This document shows, in pieces, positions 52,110 to 63,000 of a DNA stretch of 64,000 nucleotides. The position numbers and the translations under genes are program-made. Source of the DNA: Syngnathus acus (Eukaryota > Chordata > Actinopteri > Syngnathiformes > Syngnathidae). Every line of letters begins with the position of its first letter. Position 1 is the first letter of the stretch. The stretch spans positions 13,531,456 through 13,595,455 of the forward strand of contig NC_051095.1 of NCBI RefSeq assembly GCF_901709675.1. The letters run 5' to 3'. The notes under the pieces were generated by a model, which was not told the origin of the DNA, searched no databases, and was given only the letters and a program-made list of their open reading frames with translations.

Positions 52110-52564
52110 TTAACCTTCTGAATAAAATGCATTAAAAGTTCACGTTCATTACAACTTGTTTTTGGTGAGCAAAATGTCAGAAGAATTGAATTTAAATGCT
52201 GATTGATTGGGTTTTAATACAATGCAGATGGTCCAAACAGCGCCACTGCTTTGTGTAATCTCTGAGTCACATGGCAGAGTAAGAGAAAGGGTTTAGAGCC
52301 CTTTGACGCAGGTCACCTAGCGTGCATTCCTACTAAAGCTCATAATAGTCACAAGCAACACAGCCAGAATAAGCAGCAGCCATAGTAGTGTTTCAAAATA
52401 GTATTTTTGTTGTTGTTTTTTTCTTCAAGATACCGCAGTGTATAAAAGTGATCAAGTCATCACAAAAATCACGAAAAAATCCTTATATAAGCCGCACCTG
52501 ACTATAAGCCGCAGGGTTCAAAATTTTGGAAAAAAGTCGCGGCTTATAGTCCGGAATTTACGGT

Positions 52565-53573
52565 ATATAATTTCTTCCACATATACAAATATGGAAGAAA
52601 AAAACATAATCCGAAAATAAATCACGGATGAAATTGAAAAAAGACTTCTGATTGAAATGTCGCTTGCAAAATATTTAAATACTGCACAGTAATTTAAAAT
52701 GTTACCACCCATATATGATAATTCCATTCGGTACATGTAACATGGATCTTGCTCAGCCTTTCATGAGCTTTGGTGCCATCTAGAGCCTTTTATGCTGCAT
52801 TGGTGTACAAATAATGCTTCTGTCTCAAGATGGCACATATGTATTTATAGTTGCCTCAATCCAATTAAAATAGATTGTAATTCCATTCACATACTTTGAA
52901 GGTCATATTAGTATTCCTCACTGTACTTAAGGTAAAAACTGGCCATGCTGGCAGATGAACGCAATGCAATGAAGACTGTAACCGGCTTGAAGACCAGCTC
53001 ACTTCTCGGCCAAAGTCTGCAGCTCTGTGCTATTGGAAATAAATGGATATCCTGCGTAATGATTGCAGCAACAAGGGCAGTGCAGTAAAGGCAACTTTTC
53101 AAGGGTTAGGAGCCGAGCAAATAATTGACACCTACCAATTGCTGGGCCAAACTGTAGTTGCCACACGATGGCGGCAAAGCAACCTTTTCTATAAACATGA
53201 CCACTTCTCTCCTTGGATCAACATAGGTGCTTGGCAATAAGCTACAGAAAGCAGAAATGGCAGAAATATTTTTGTATTGGACAGGTCTGTGAACACACAG
53301 TATGATACATAACAATGCAAATTAGAACAAAAATTGTGATACCTCCATGCCCGCATCAGTTGAAACCAGTCTTTATTCTATTTATAAAACTCAGATGTTG
53401 TGCAAGTGTTCCTAATTTTACTGCGTGAATATTAGTAGTTGTGCTATAACATGAGCCCTCTCATAGACAGATCAGGAACATAAACTGGCCTCCACCCCAA
53501 CACGTCACCTAACCACTTCCTCTTTCGAAACCATGTGCTGCTGGAACAGGTCGTACGACTTCCACATTGGTGA
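52565..53573. other. intergenic sequence, nothing recognised
   Basis: No exon or clear repeat seen. Confidence 0.35.
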
Positions 53574-53698
53574 CAGAGAGAGAGAGAGAGAGACAGAGAG
53601 CGAGGGAGACAGAGAGACACAGAGAGAGACAGAGAGAAAGAGTGAGAGAGAGAAAGAGAAAGAGTGAGAGTGAGTGCGAGAGTGAGTGCGAGTGAGTG

Positions 53699-53775
<77 letters not shown>

Positions 53776-53880
53776 AAGAAAGGGAGAGCAAAAAAGAGAA
53801 AGAAAGAGAGGGGGGGCAGAAGGGGATGACACCGGCACCGGAGAGAGAGAGAGAGAGAAAGATGGGATGTACAGAGCAGA
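53574..53880 (+). repeat. GA-rich purine tract
   Basis: About 300 bp of almost uninterrupted purines on the + strand: GA runs with GACA, GTGA, AAAG and GGGGGG interruptions, a pure GA core at about 53705-53765 and a second GA run at 53841-53858. All long frames across it are repeat by-products. Confidence 0.93.
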
Positions 53881-55213
53881 CATGAAAATGATGGGTTGAC
53901 CTCTTGTAAGCATCTCAGACCCCTGGAGAACATGGAGGACAAAAAAGTCCTCCATTTTGTGCCGGCCGGTAAGTTTTTTTTTTTTTTAATATCTGTGTGA
54001 GTCTGGAGGCGTGGGGTTGCATATGTGAATGTGTGTGCTTAGAAGGTTTCCCATGGTGCAACCTGAGCCACCTTATATCACGTGGAGTGGAGAACTCTGC
54101 TATGCCTTTGGAGTGATGATTTATGATGAAATGTTTGTTCACTCTTATTATGTGCAGCATGTCTGTAATACAAATAAAGTCAATATTTGCAACCAAGCAA
54201 TAACAGGGTTTGGCATAAGTGAGGCAGTGCATCATCATAGCCAAACTAGATTTTCTGGTACTGGCGTCTTTTAGTCGCCACAAACCGATTAAATCTCAAG
54301 CACAGGTCACAGATTAAAAAGATTAGAAAGAAGAAAAATGTCTCGTGTTTGAACTCTGGCAAACCTTTTGTTTTCAACTGACATGATGTATCCCAGTTTT
54401 TACTGTATCATTTAAGTGGTTGTTATTGTATAATGTCAAAAGATTTACATCTACTCATGTCTTCAGATAGCATTTATGGCTGAGATTATTGTTGGTCCAC
54501 TGACTACGTCCACTGTGGCGGATGAGCGAACATCAGGTGGTTTTCAGTCGCAAGACTTTGAGGTGTTGAAGTGGACTGAGCTGTGAGGCTTTCCTTCCTG
54601 CTATTTGCTTTATTTGCCGTTCGAACATGTACATTGGGACTTCAAGTACAAACACAGTGCACCTAGCAATTAGGTCGACTGAGCTTCAAGACACAAGAGA
54701 AAAGCCCAAACCTGTAGAACTTTCTTTCAGACACACTACAAGAATTCTGTCTGTTACCTTTAGGCAGTTGAAATGATGCTGCATGATTAAAGGCAGCCCA
54801 GTGTATCTAGAAATTTGTTTTGGTGTCTCAGGGTTTGCACGGTTAAAAACACTGATTGTGCTTACATGCTCCCACTGTGCAAGGTTATCACATGTACAGT
54901 TGCCACATTGTCTCCAATAGTGGCCAGAAGTATTTATTTGCAAGGAAGGCCAGATGCTGAAAAGGCATAATTGGGTGCGTGTGTTTTTCAATCTGAAAAC
55001 CCAAACAAACAAAGTGTCTCGGCATTTCAGACGAAAACTTCAAAACAATCGGAGTTGAAGTGAACGCGCGCCTACAAACTGACTTTTTTTATTCTTAGTA
55101 TTTCCCTCCACTTGCATTGCATTGTTCTCTGAATATAACTTTTTTTGTTTGTGTATTTGTGGATTTTGATTCACAAATACACCTCTGAGTGAATTTCTGT
55201 GGTACTCATCCTC
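53881..55213. other. intergenic sequence, nothing recognised
   Basis: No supported exon, RNA gene or repeat. Confidence 0.35.
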
Positions 55214-55576
55214 AGCGGCGGCTCGGTGGGGCACTGGGTAGCATGTCCGCCTCACAGTTAGGAGGGTGCGGGTTCGATTCCACCTCCGGCCCTCCCTGTG
55301 TGGAGTTTGCATGTTCTCCCCGGGCCCGCGTGGGTTTTCTCCGGGCACTCTGGTTTCCTCCCACATCCCAAAAACATGCTTGGTAGGCCGATTGAAGACT
55401 CCAAATTGTCCCTAGGTGTGAGTGCGAGTGCAAATGGTTGTTTGTCTATGTGTGCCCTGCAATTGGCTGGCAACCGGTTCAGGGTGTCCCCCGCCTACTG
55501 CCCGATGTCGGCTGGGATAGGCTCCAGCACACCCGCGAACCCCGTGGGGACTAAGCGGTTCAGAAGATGGATGGAT
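55214..55576 (+). mobile_element. full-length tRNA-headed SINE-like element
   Basis: Begins GGCGGCTCGGTGGGGCACTG, with A-box-like GGGGCACTGGGTAGC at about 55226 and a B box GGTTCGATTCC at 55271-55281, spaced as in tRNA-derived RNA polymerase III promoters. A body of fish-repeat phrases follows (TGTGTGGAGTTTGCATGTTC, TCTCCGGGCACTCTGGTTTC, TTGTTTGTCTATGTGTGCCC, GGGATAGGCTCCAGCAC), ending in AGAAGATGGATGGA. It is the best preserved of the copies in the window and a reference for the degenerate ones. Confidence 0.8.
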
Positions 55577-56960
55577 TTATCCTCAGGTACTTCAGATTTT
55601 CAGGCCATGGGGAAAGGAGGCTTGGGAACTTTCTGTGCTAATCTGCTATAAAACCAAGTTGAATTCAAGAGGCTTCTGAGCCAAACAGCTCATTTTTACA
55701 CAAACATGACGACTGCTTAGAAAAACACAGGGCACAGCTGCTCTCTGGTTTTCATTGTAAGAGAGAGTGGAACGTGTTTTCCACTTCTCACCTCCTGCTA
55801 TTGCTGGCCTTCACCTTTTGAAAAACAAAAAAACAACATATTGTGCTAGTGTGTCACAGAAGTGTTAGTTTAACAACGGTGACACTGTTCAAAAAACCAT
55901 GCGTCAACATAGGCCAATAAGGACCGACCCTCAGGCCATTTAACGTCTAGAACCTCTCAGATAAATCATGCCTATAGTTAAATAACCCCCCCCCCCCCCA
56001 AACATATTAGAACTGTGCCCCCTATAGTTCCACCGAAATATGTTTTTAGCAATAGATTATATTTTAATGGGAGTTTCCCCCCAGTTCACACAGAGGTCCC
56101 GCAGTACACGGTCCGAGAAAGCACGCTCAGTTACAAGCCTATTTATTGTTTTTCATTTGGTTGTTTTGCATTTATTACCTAGAGGAACTATATGTGGAAT
56201 TTTCAAACTAATAGTCACTATAAATAGAATTCCATTACTGTGTTAGTATATGGCAGGTTAGTGACCGACTGCGGCGCATTTCGACTTGCCTACAAATTTG
56301 AGCAGGTGTCTTTACATCGACAACAGCGCCCCCCTAAACACTAAGCGCGAACAGCAAGACCCCTACTAAAATGATGGTACAGAAAATGGACAAATGAATG
56401 CAAACCGAATACACTCTCTAAAGACAATTAAATAACTAGTATATGAAGTGTCAAAATTGATTAGCGTGTGGCCACGGAAGATGAGCTCACAAATGACAAC
56501 TTCACTTGATACAATTCCAGAAAGGTGGCGTGGACCATACAGTAAAACAAACACATACCTTGCGTAACTTAATCTTACTAGCGTTACATTGTTTGTTCTT
56601 CGTTTCAGCTGTGCTTGCTTTAAATGCTTGAAAAACCGAGTTGAGTTATATTCATTGTGTAAAGTGTTTTCTAATGTTTTGCACTTTATATGGATGAATA
56701 AAGTACTGCGATGATTACATTATTACTTGCGCAATTTGATAGCCTCAATTAAAAGCGAGCTATTTGGAATATAGCTCTAAATTTAATAAATACATTTATA
56801 AATAAATAAATGATAAATAAACAAATTTAAGACTAAATTTCTAACAACATTTGGGTGTAAAAATGTGTGTTGAAGAGTTTGTTTTGTCTGAATAAATGCT
56901 CAATGAATAATGGAGCATATTTGGATAAAAACAGACATGACTTTGTTTTGTGTTCCACAG
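55577..56960. other. region upstream of the first identified slc4a11 exon
   Basis: A poly-C run lies at 55987-55999. Several ATGs occur but none could be tied to a first coding exon. An AATAAA at 56698 is not linked to any gene I could identify. Confidence 0.35.
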
Positions 56961-57011
56961 AGACGCCGCCAACTGGGAGCTCCAAGAATGGATATGTGTT
57001 CCAGGAGATGG
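56961..57011 (+). CDS. slc4a11: slc4a11 N-terminal exon (51 nt)
   Basis: Acceptor TGTTCCACAG; encodes [16 protein letters not shown], similar to the SQNGYFED region of mammalian SLC4A11. Incoming and outgoing phase are both 1, and the outgoing G joins the next exon's AG to give Glu. The donor G|GTATTT is weak. The exon that supplies the initiator Met is not identified, though an in-frame ATG exists at 56910-56912 in the flanking sequence. Confidence 0.6.
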
Positions 57012-60000
57012 GTATTTGTGCTGATTTCTTTGAACACAGTGCTATCACTTTCCTTTCAGGCTCAGCTTAACAAATGTTTGCATGGACAAGCATTCCATCC
57101 CATAAACATAATGACCCTGAGTGACATTTAAAATTCTATTCACAGCTAGCACTTTGCTGTACTTGGAGTGAGCCAACCTCTGCACAGTTTTTGCTAATTG
57201 TATGCTTAAGTTGTTCTTTTGTGCACAAAAATGACAAACAATAGGGGGAAATGGCTTACTGGTGAGAATGAAGTAATAGTGGTTATATGGACCTTAAAAT
57301 GGAATAAATGCTTCAACAGCTTTCCATAAAAAACTTTTTGTTAGTGGACAACTTTGGCATACTAGTAGGGCAGCTCCATGTTCTATTACCGTGGAGCACT
57401 TTTCACTCTATAGTAAGGACTAGTAGTGCAAAGTCGTTCTACTTGTGGGCCAAACCTCTCCTATGGTTATATTCCACAGCCATAAAATCAAGTTTAAGGT
57501 CGAGGTAGCGGCTAGTATGCATACTAGTAAGACAAATTTGGCATATTACATATAAGAAGTTGGTCTACTTACTAGTGAGGACAAAGTGTACTCGTAAATG
57601 TACTTTTAAAGGAAATAAAATAATTACTTAAATGGCTTGCCATACTTATTTCAAATGCATGCTGTCCCCTTGCAGGATTGTTGAGTCTTAATTAGTGGAC
57701 TCACATAATGAGGTGGATCATTTCTAAGTGGAGCAATCATCACTCATGAAAGCTTTTTGCTTAATTCCCTGATTCAGAGACCCGTGTTCCTTTTAATCAG
57801 CTTCCATAGTGCATTTATCTTCGGTAAAATGAAGGAATTCACAAGGAAGTGCAATTTGCTATATTGCTATAGGTATTGTATAAAGACGTTTCTTTTTAAA
57901 TATTTATTTTATTGTCTCTCTCTCTCTCCTTGTGGCCTGATACTGGCTAATTATAGACACTGTTAATGTGGCTAGTATAACACCTTCAGTTCAATAAAGG
58001 ATTCATTTACCTCACAGAGTGCCAACGAATGAAATCAATATGACTTGTTTTGCGTAAATCAATTACTTTTATGCTATACTGGCTTAAAAGTACACAATTG
58101 GTGCATCTGCAGAGATGCGCGATGGGGAACAAGAGGCAACGATCCCGCACCAGGACCCTATCTATGACAATACCAGCCAACTCAGCGTCTCAGGTATGAC
58201 AAAGAACACTACCAGTGTTTGTGTCTAATTAATTACATGAATTAATCTAATTAATCACATTTTAATCCCATATATGAGATAAAAGATCTAAATCTGACAT
58301 TCATCCAAATCTCGAAAACCTCTGACCAATGTTTGCTTATTCACAGTCACTCAACAGGCAACTTGATGAAAACTGATCCAATCCGCATTTATTTTTGTGT
58401 TGTAAATAATGTTTATATTCACAGACAAAGAAGGTCCAGGGTTTGGCCTTTTAAACACAACAAGAAAGGTAAAAAACACCCTTTTTTTCCTCAAATCATT
58501 TTGAACAAAGCTTATATTAAGCTCTGAATAGCACATGCAAACGAACCCATTATATACATGAAGTGTGTCATGAAATATATAATTAAAATCCAAATATGTT
58601 GCATCCCTTCAATCAAACACACTTTCCCAGGATTGTACGCCACGCTTTTATGTATGCTTGGTGTTTTTTTTCTGAGATCCTCCGCTCGGCATGCCATAGT
58701 TATTGTCCTTCTTTGAGTTACAAACCATGTATGTTGCTATTGCTTTACCCCTGATTTTTTCAAGAATGTCATCATTTAAAAGAAATGTAATCATTCTTGG
58801 TATTACCACCATGATTCTTGCTTCAATTAAGTGGCCTCTGCCCTCCGCATCATAGGAGACTGATTGGTGGATTGCCCGGTTTTGGGTTAGGCAATTAAGT
58901 CTTGACAGAAATCGATGTCAAAGTCAAGTCTTTAGTAAGGCCAAGCAAGTGCTAAAATTGGTGACTAAAGTCTGAGTCAAATCATGACACCCCCCGCAAC
59001 TCTGCCTCGTAGTATGTGAAGCCGATGGACTTTAGCGAGGAGGTGCGCGCCCACAGAGACGTGGACACCTTCCTGGCCCAGGCAAGCGTCCTCCTGGACG
59101 AGAGAGCGTCCACTCTGGATGAGGTCCTGAGACGGATGTTGAACAGCCTAGCGGAGGATGGCCACACCGGCTGTGACGTGAACCAGATCATGGAGTCGCT
59201 ATTCACAGATGCAGGAGGGAAGGAGCCGGGAGGTAGGAAAGTGAATCATGAAATGAAATAAGGGATTTGGAATTGGATCATTTCGACTTGTTTTGTTTGT
59301 ATGCCAACAGTTCATCTGCTGTCAGAAACCATTCAAGGGGTGACCGCGACATCCACGGGGATTCATTACCAGCAGTCATGGCTGTGTATTCTGTGCGTTC
59401 ATGTCCCTAAGTCTGTGACATTCCTTTTGTAATAACTCTCGCCCCATCATTTTCCACAGAGGTTACTGCATTGCTTTCTTTCCAGTATTTATAATCAAAA
59501 CACAACAGTGCTTCAGTGGAAAAATTATCCACTTAGTAACAAACTTGATACGCCTGATTTGCTAATATTTCAAATAGCGGGCATTAAAGTGAGTGAGTTC
59601 ACTCTCTCTGTTTTGTTTAGATGCAGTGTGAGTAGCCTGCAGAGACGCCACATTTGCATTGCACGACTGGAGAGGCCGCAGAACTGGGGAGTGGACTGCT
59701 GTGAGGCGCGCTACGTCATTCTCATCCTGGTCCCAGCCAGAACGGTAAGTACACATTTGGTTATTGATCTATGCCACTGATGTACATATGCTGATGGCTA
59801 GAACAATTAAATGTTCTTCCATTGAATGGCAAAAGATACGATTAACCTGTGTATCCATCCACTTGTTACCAGTCATACGACTTACTAATTGCTTTGTGTT
59901 CAATAACACTCGCTCAGTGTTCACACTAAGTAAATTTGTGGGTAAAATGAGACAAGATCATCGTTATTTATTAAATCATCATTATTTATAAATGACGCCC

Positions 60001-63000
60001 CTAATGAAGTAGTCTATGTAATTTATTTCATAGCTAACAAACATCCTTGGAACATACCCCTGCTCTATTTTTCACAGAAAAGTACAAAGTCGGCCGTTGA
60101 AGCGGGCCGAACCTTTGCCACCATGTTCTCGGATATTTCCTTCAGACAGAGGCTTCTGGAGACAATGACTCTGGAGGAGTTCAAGCAAGAGCTGGTCCGC
60201 CAGCGTCAACAACTCTCTGCCTTCACAGAGAAGGTGGCTGTAGATCAGGTGGATAACTCGGATCCACGGCGAGGCAAAGAACTTAAGGTAAGGGAAAGAA
60301 ATAGCACAAAGGCGATATACAGCACTGACAAAAAAAAAAAAAACTAAATGGGAAATCGGAGGTGCTCAGACTAGACTGAGTGGTTGGTTTTTTTTTCATT
60401 GTAGTGTAAAGATTTCTTCAAACCTGGTAAAGGTGTTTACGATGACCTTCGTCGCCGTCTCCCGCTCTACCCTTCTGACTTCACGGATGGTGAGTAACCT
60501 TTCTGCTCTCATAAGTGTTGTGCTTTAAATTCCCTTCTGTAAAGGTGTTTTTATTTGAATGTTTTGTGTAAATTACTTTTTTCTTTTAACTTGAATGAAG
60601 GTATCATTGGGAAGGACCGCTCTCTGCTGAAGTACACCACTACTGCTATTTTCCTTTACATCGCTATTCTGCTGCCAGCCATCGCCTTTGGTTCTCTCAA
60701 CGACGAAAGTACAAGAGGGGAAATAGGTACTGACTTCATAAACACATCAGAGTTGGCGACACTATATAACGCTATAGACCAGAGGTGTCAATGTCAAGAC
60801 CTGGGGGCCAGATCCAGCAAGTAAAGTCAGCCTACATGCCTCTTGCTTAATGGATTTGTTCTTTTTATTTTTGCAGATAATTTGTCTTCGAAACTTTAAC
60901 TTCAAGAAATTATTTGACAAAGTTTAATTTAGTTCACTCGTAAACGGATTTGATTAAGTCAACAAATGCTAATCAAAACAAGTGACCTCGATAAACCATT
61001 GTAACAATTGATGGGCCCGGGGCCACAGGAAAGGTTGGGCTCCGTGGTAAACAAGGTTAAGTATTCCTGCATGTAAACCATCCACCGAGTTGTATACCTT
61101 TCACAGATGTTCAGAAGACCATAGTCGGCCAGAGCATCGGAGGGGTGATCTACTCCTTGTTTGCCGGTGCGCCACTTGTCATTCCGTTGACCACTGCCCC
61201 ATTGGCCATCTTCATTAGTGGTGCGTACTCATACGACATCTGCCGCTGAGATAGTATGGCCCTGAAAAACACAGCTACTGTAAGATACCGTAATTTGATC
61301 TGATGAGTATCATGAATCTGAAGTTAAAGTGAATTTGAGTCTTTCATACATTTTAGCAAGACTCCTAAGTGGTGACTGAAGAGTCAGGCCAGGCTTGAGT
61401 CAGGCCACGCGACTCGAGTTTCCCACCTCTGCCTATTAAACCAACATAGGCAATCCTTTGGGTTTGATCATAGTTATCCGGGGCATATGTGATGACTACG
61501 ATCTGGACTTTGACGCTTTCTACGCTTGCATCGGCCTGTGGAACAGTTTATTCCTCATTCTGGGAGGTTTATTTAATGTCAGCCTGGTAATGAAGCTCTT
61601 CAAACGGTGAGTGCACTGCAAAACACTCTGTGGGTTTGAGTACATTTCCACAAAGTTAGTTGGCCGGTCTGTTATCCATAAGATATTTAAACTCCTGTTT
61701 AAATGTACATAACACTTTGCGCTAAAAAGCACATTGTGACCTCAGGGCAAGGACTTTGATTTTCAAAAGCGGCTGTTATGACTTCTTTTTTACCACATGA
61801 TGTTTCATTCTGCTGGGTTGTATTGTTATGTCTGCACACTTAGAACTAATCCTGCTATGTTACGGCTCCCCTTCTCACAGCTCCACAGAGGAAGTCATTG
61901 CCTTGTTCATCTCCATCGCATTTGTTGTGGATGCATTGAAAGGCACGGTCAAAAGTGAGTACATTAAAGTGTTTTAATTGGCAGAAGGCCAGTATGATTA
62001 CGGTTTCTCAGTTCACCACACTTATTAGGGCTTATTTAGCAGTAGTACTTCAAATATGTTGTACTTGTTTATTGAGTGTGACTGTCGAATAAGCCATCTA
62101 GTCCTAGAAAGTGCAGCGAAACTGGACTATTACACACTATGCTTTTATTTTGAAAGTGTGGCTTTTAACCAGACATACTATTACCTTACGATATGGTATA
62201 AGTATTGTTGTCTGTTGAAGACAATACAGAATTTATGGAATACTTCACATGAACCTACATCTGCGGAAGAGGATTAGAAATAAGTCTGTTGAAGACTTAA
62301 TACAGAATTTATGGAATACTTCACATGAACCTACATCTGCGGAAGAGGATTAGAAATAAATGGCTGCAAAAAACAACCAAAAATCCATCCGTCCATTATC
62401 CATACCGCTTTTCCCCATGGGGGTCGCCGGCGTGCTGGAGCCTATCCCAGCAGTTATCGGGCAGCAGGCGGGGAACACCCGAAATTGGTCGTCAGCCAAT
62501 CGCAGCCAACCTAAAAGAAAAAAAAAAATCACATGTGAAGCCAACAGACAACTATGTATGACATTTGCCTATATTTTCAATTAAAAATAAAGTAAGGAAA
62601 TATATTTTTTTTAAAAATTGCTCCTTCTTAAACACTTGGTAGTTGATTTCTTTGTCTATTTTTAAGTTGAAATAATTTACATTAATTAGAAAAAAGATTT
62701 TTTTTTTGTCGTGACCACTTTCAACATAGTTTATTTTATTTAAATAATAAACACAAATGCAAAATAAGAACATATACGTATATAAAATCATTTTTCTAAT
62801 TATTTGTGTCTCCCCTAAAAAAGTAAATAAACGAGTAAATACAATTATTACAATGAAAAGTCTTTTCCAATGAATAGTTAATCAAAGATGTCTCTTTTCT
62901 TGCCAGTTTTCAAACATTTCTTTCATGAGCCCACACTGGCAACTTCAAATAGCACCGTAGTGCTTCAACAAATCACGGAGGTTCTGGAGAAGATGAACAA

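Larger units (their letters stand above)
50461..52564. mobile_element. TIR element copy 3 carrying a host-gene fragment
   Basis: Left end ACCGTAAATTCCGGACTATA (50461) and right end TATAGTCCGGAATTTACGGT (to 52564) are inverted repeats of about 26 bp. Subterminal ATAAGCCGCACC motifs occur at both ends. The ends are a variant of those at 35486 and 42564 (TAAATTCCGG versus TAATTTTCGG, AAGCCGC versus AAGTCGC). Inside, three ~80-125 bp direct repeats follow the left end, then an acidic peptide remnant (minus strand 51035-51118), then a FYCO1-like frame (minus 51576-52109). Length 2104 bp. No recognisable catalytic transposase domain. Confidence 0.8.
61955..62906. other. slc4a11 intron with tandem duplication and SINE fragment
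   Basis: 952-bp intron. It holds a 74/76-bp tandem duplication (62210-62359), a minus-strand SINE-like 3' end (62385-62515) and AT-rich sequence before the acceptor TCTTGCCAG. Confidence 0.8.

Noticed and set aside
53444-53955. Several long Ser/Leu-rich minus-strand frames
   Set aside because: Translation of a purine tract; all frames are open because the repeat lacks stops.
55214-55300. Functional tRNA gene
   Set aside because: A- and B-box-like motifs are present but no cloverleaf can be drawn and the sequence continues into a SINE body.
56698-56703. AATAAA as a poly(A) signal of an unseen gene
   Set aside because: No coding sequence upstream on the + strand could be tied to it.
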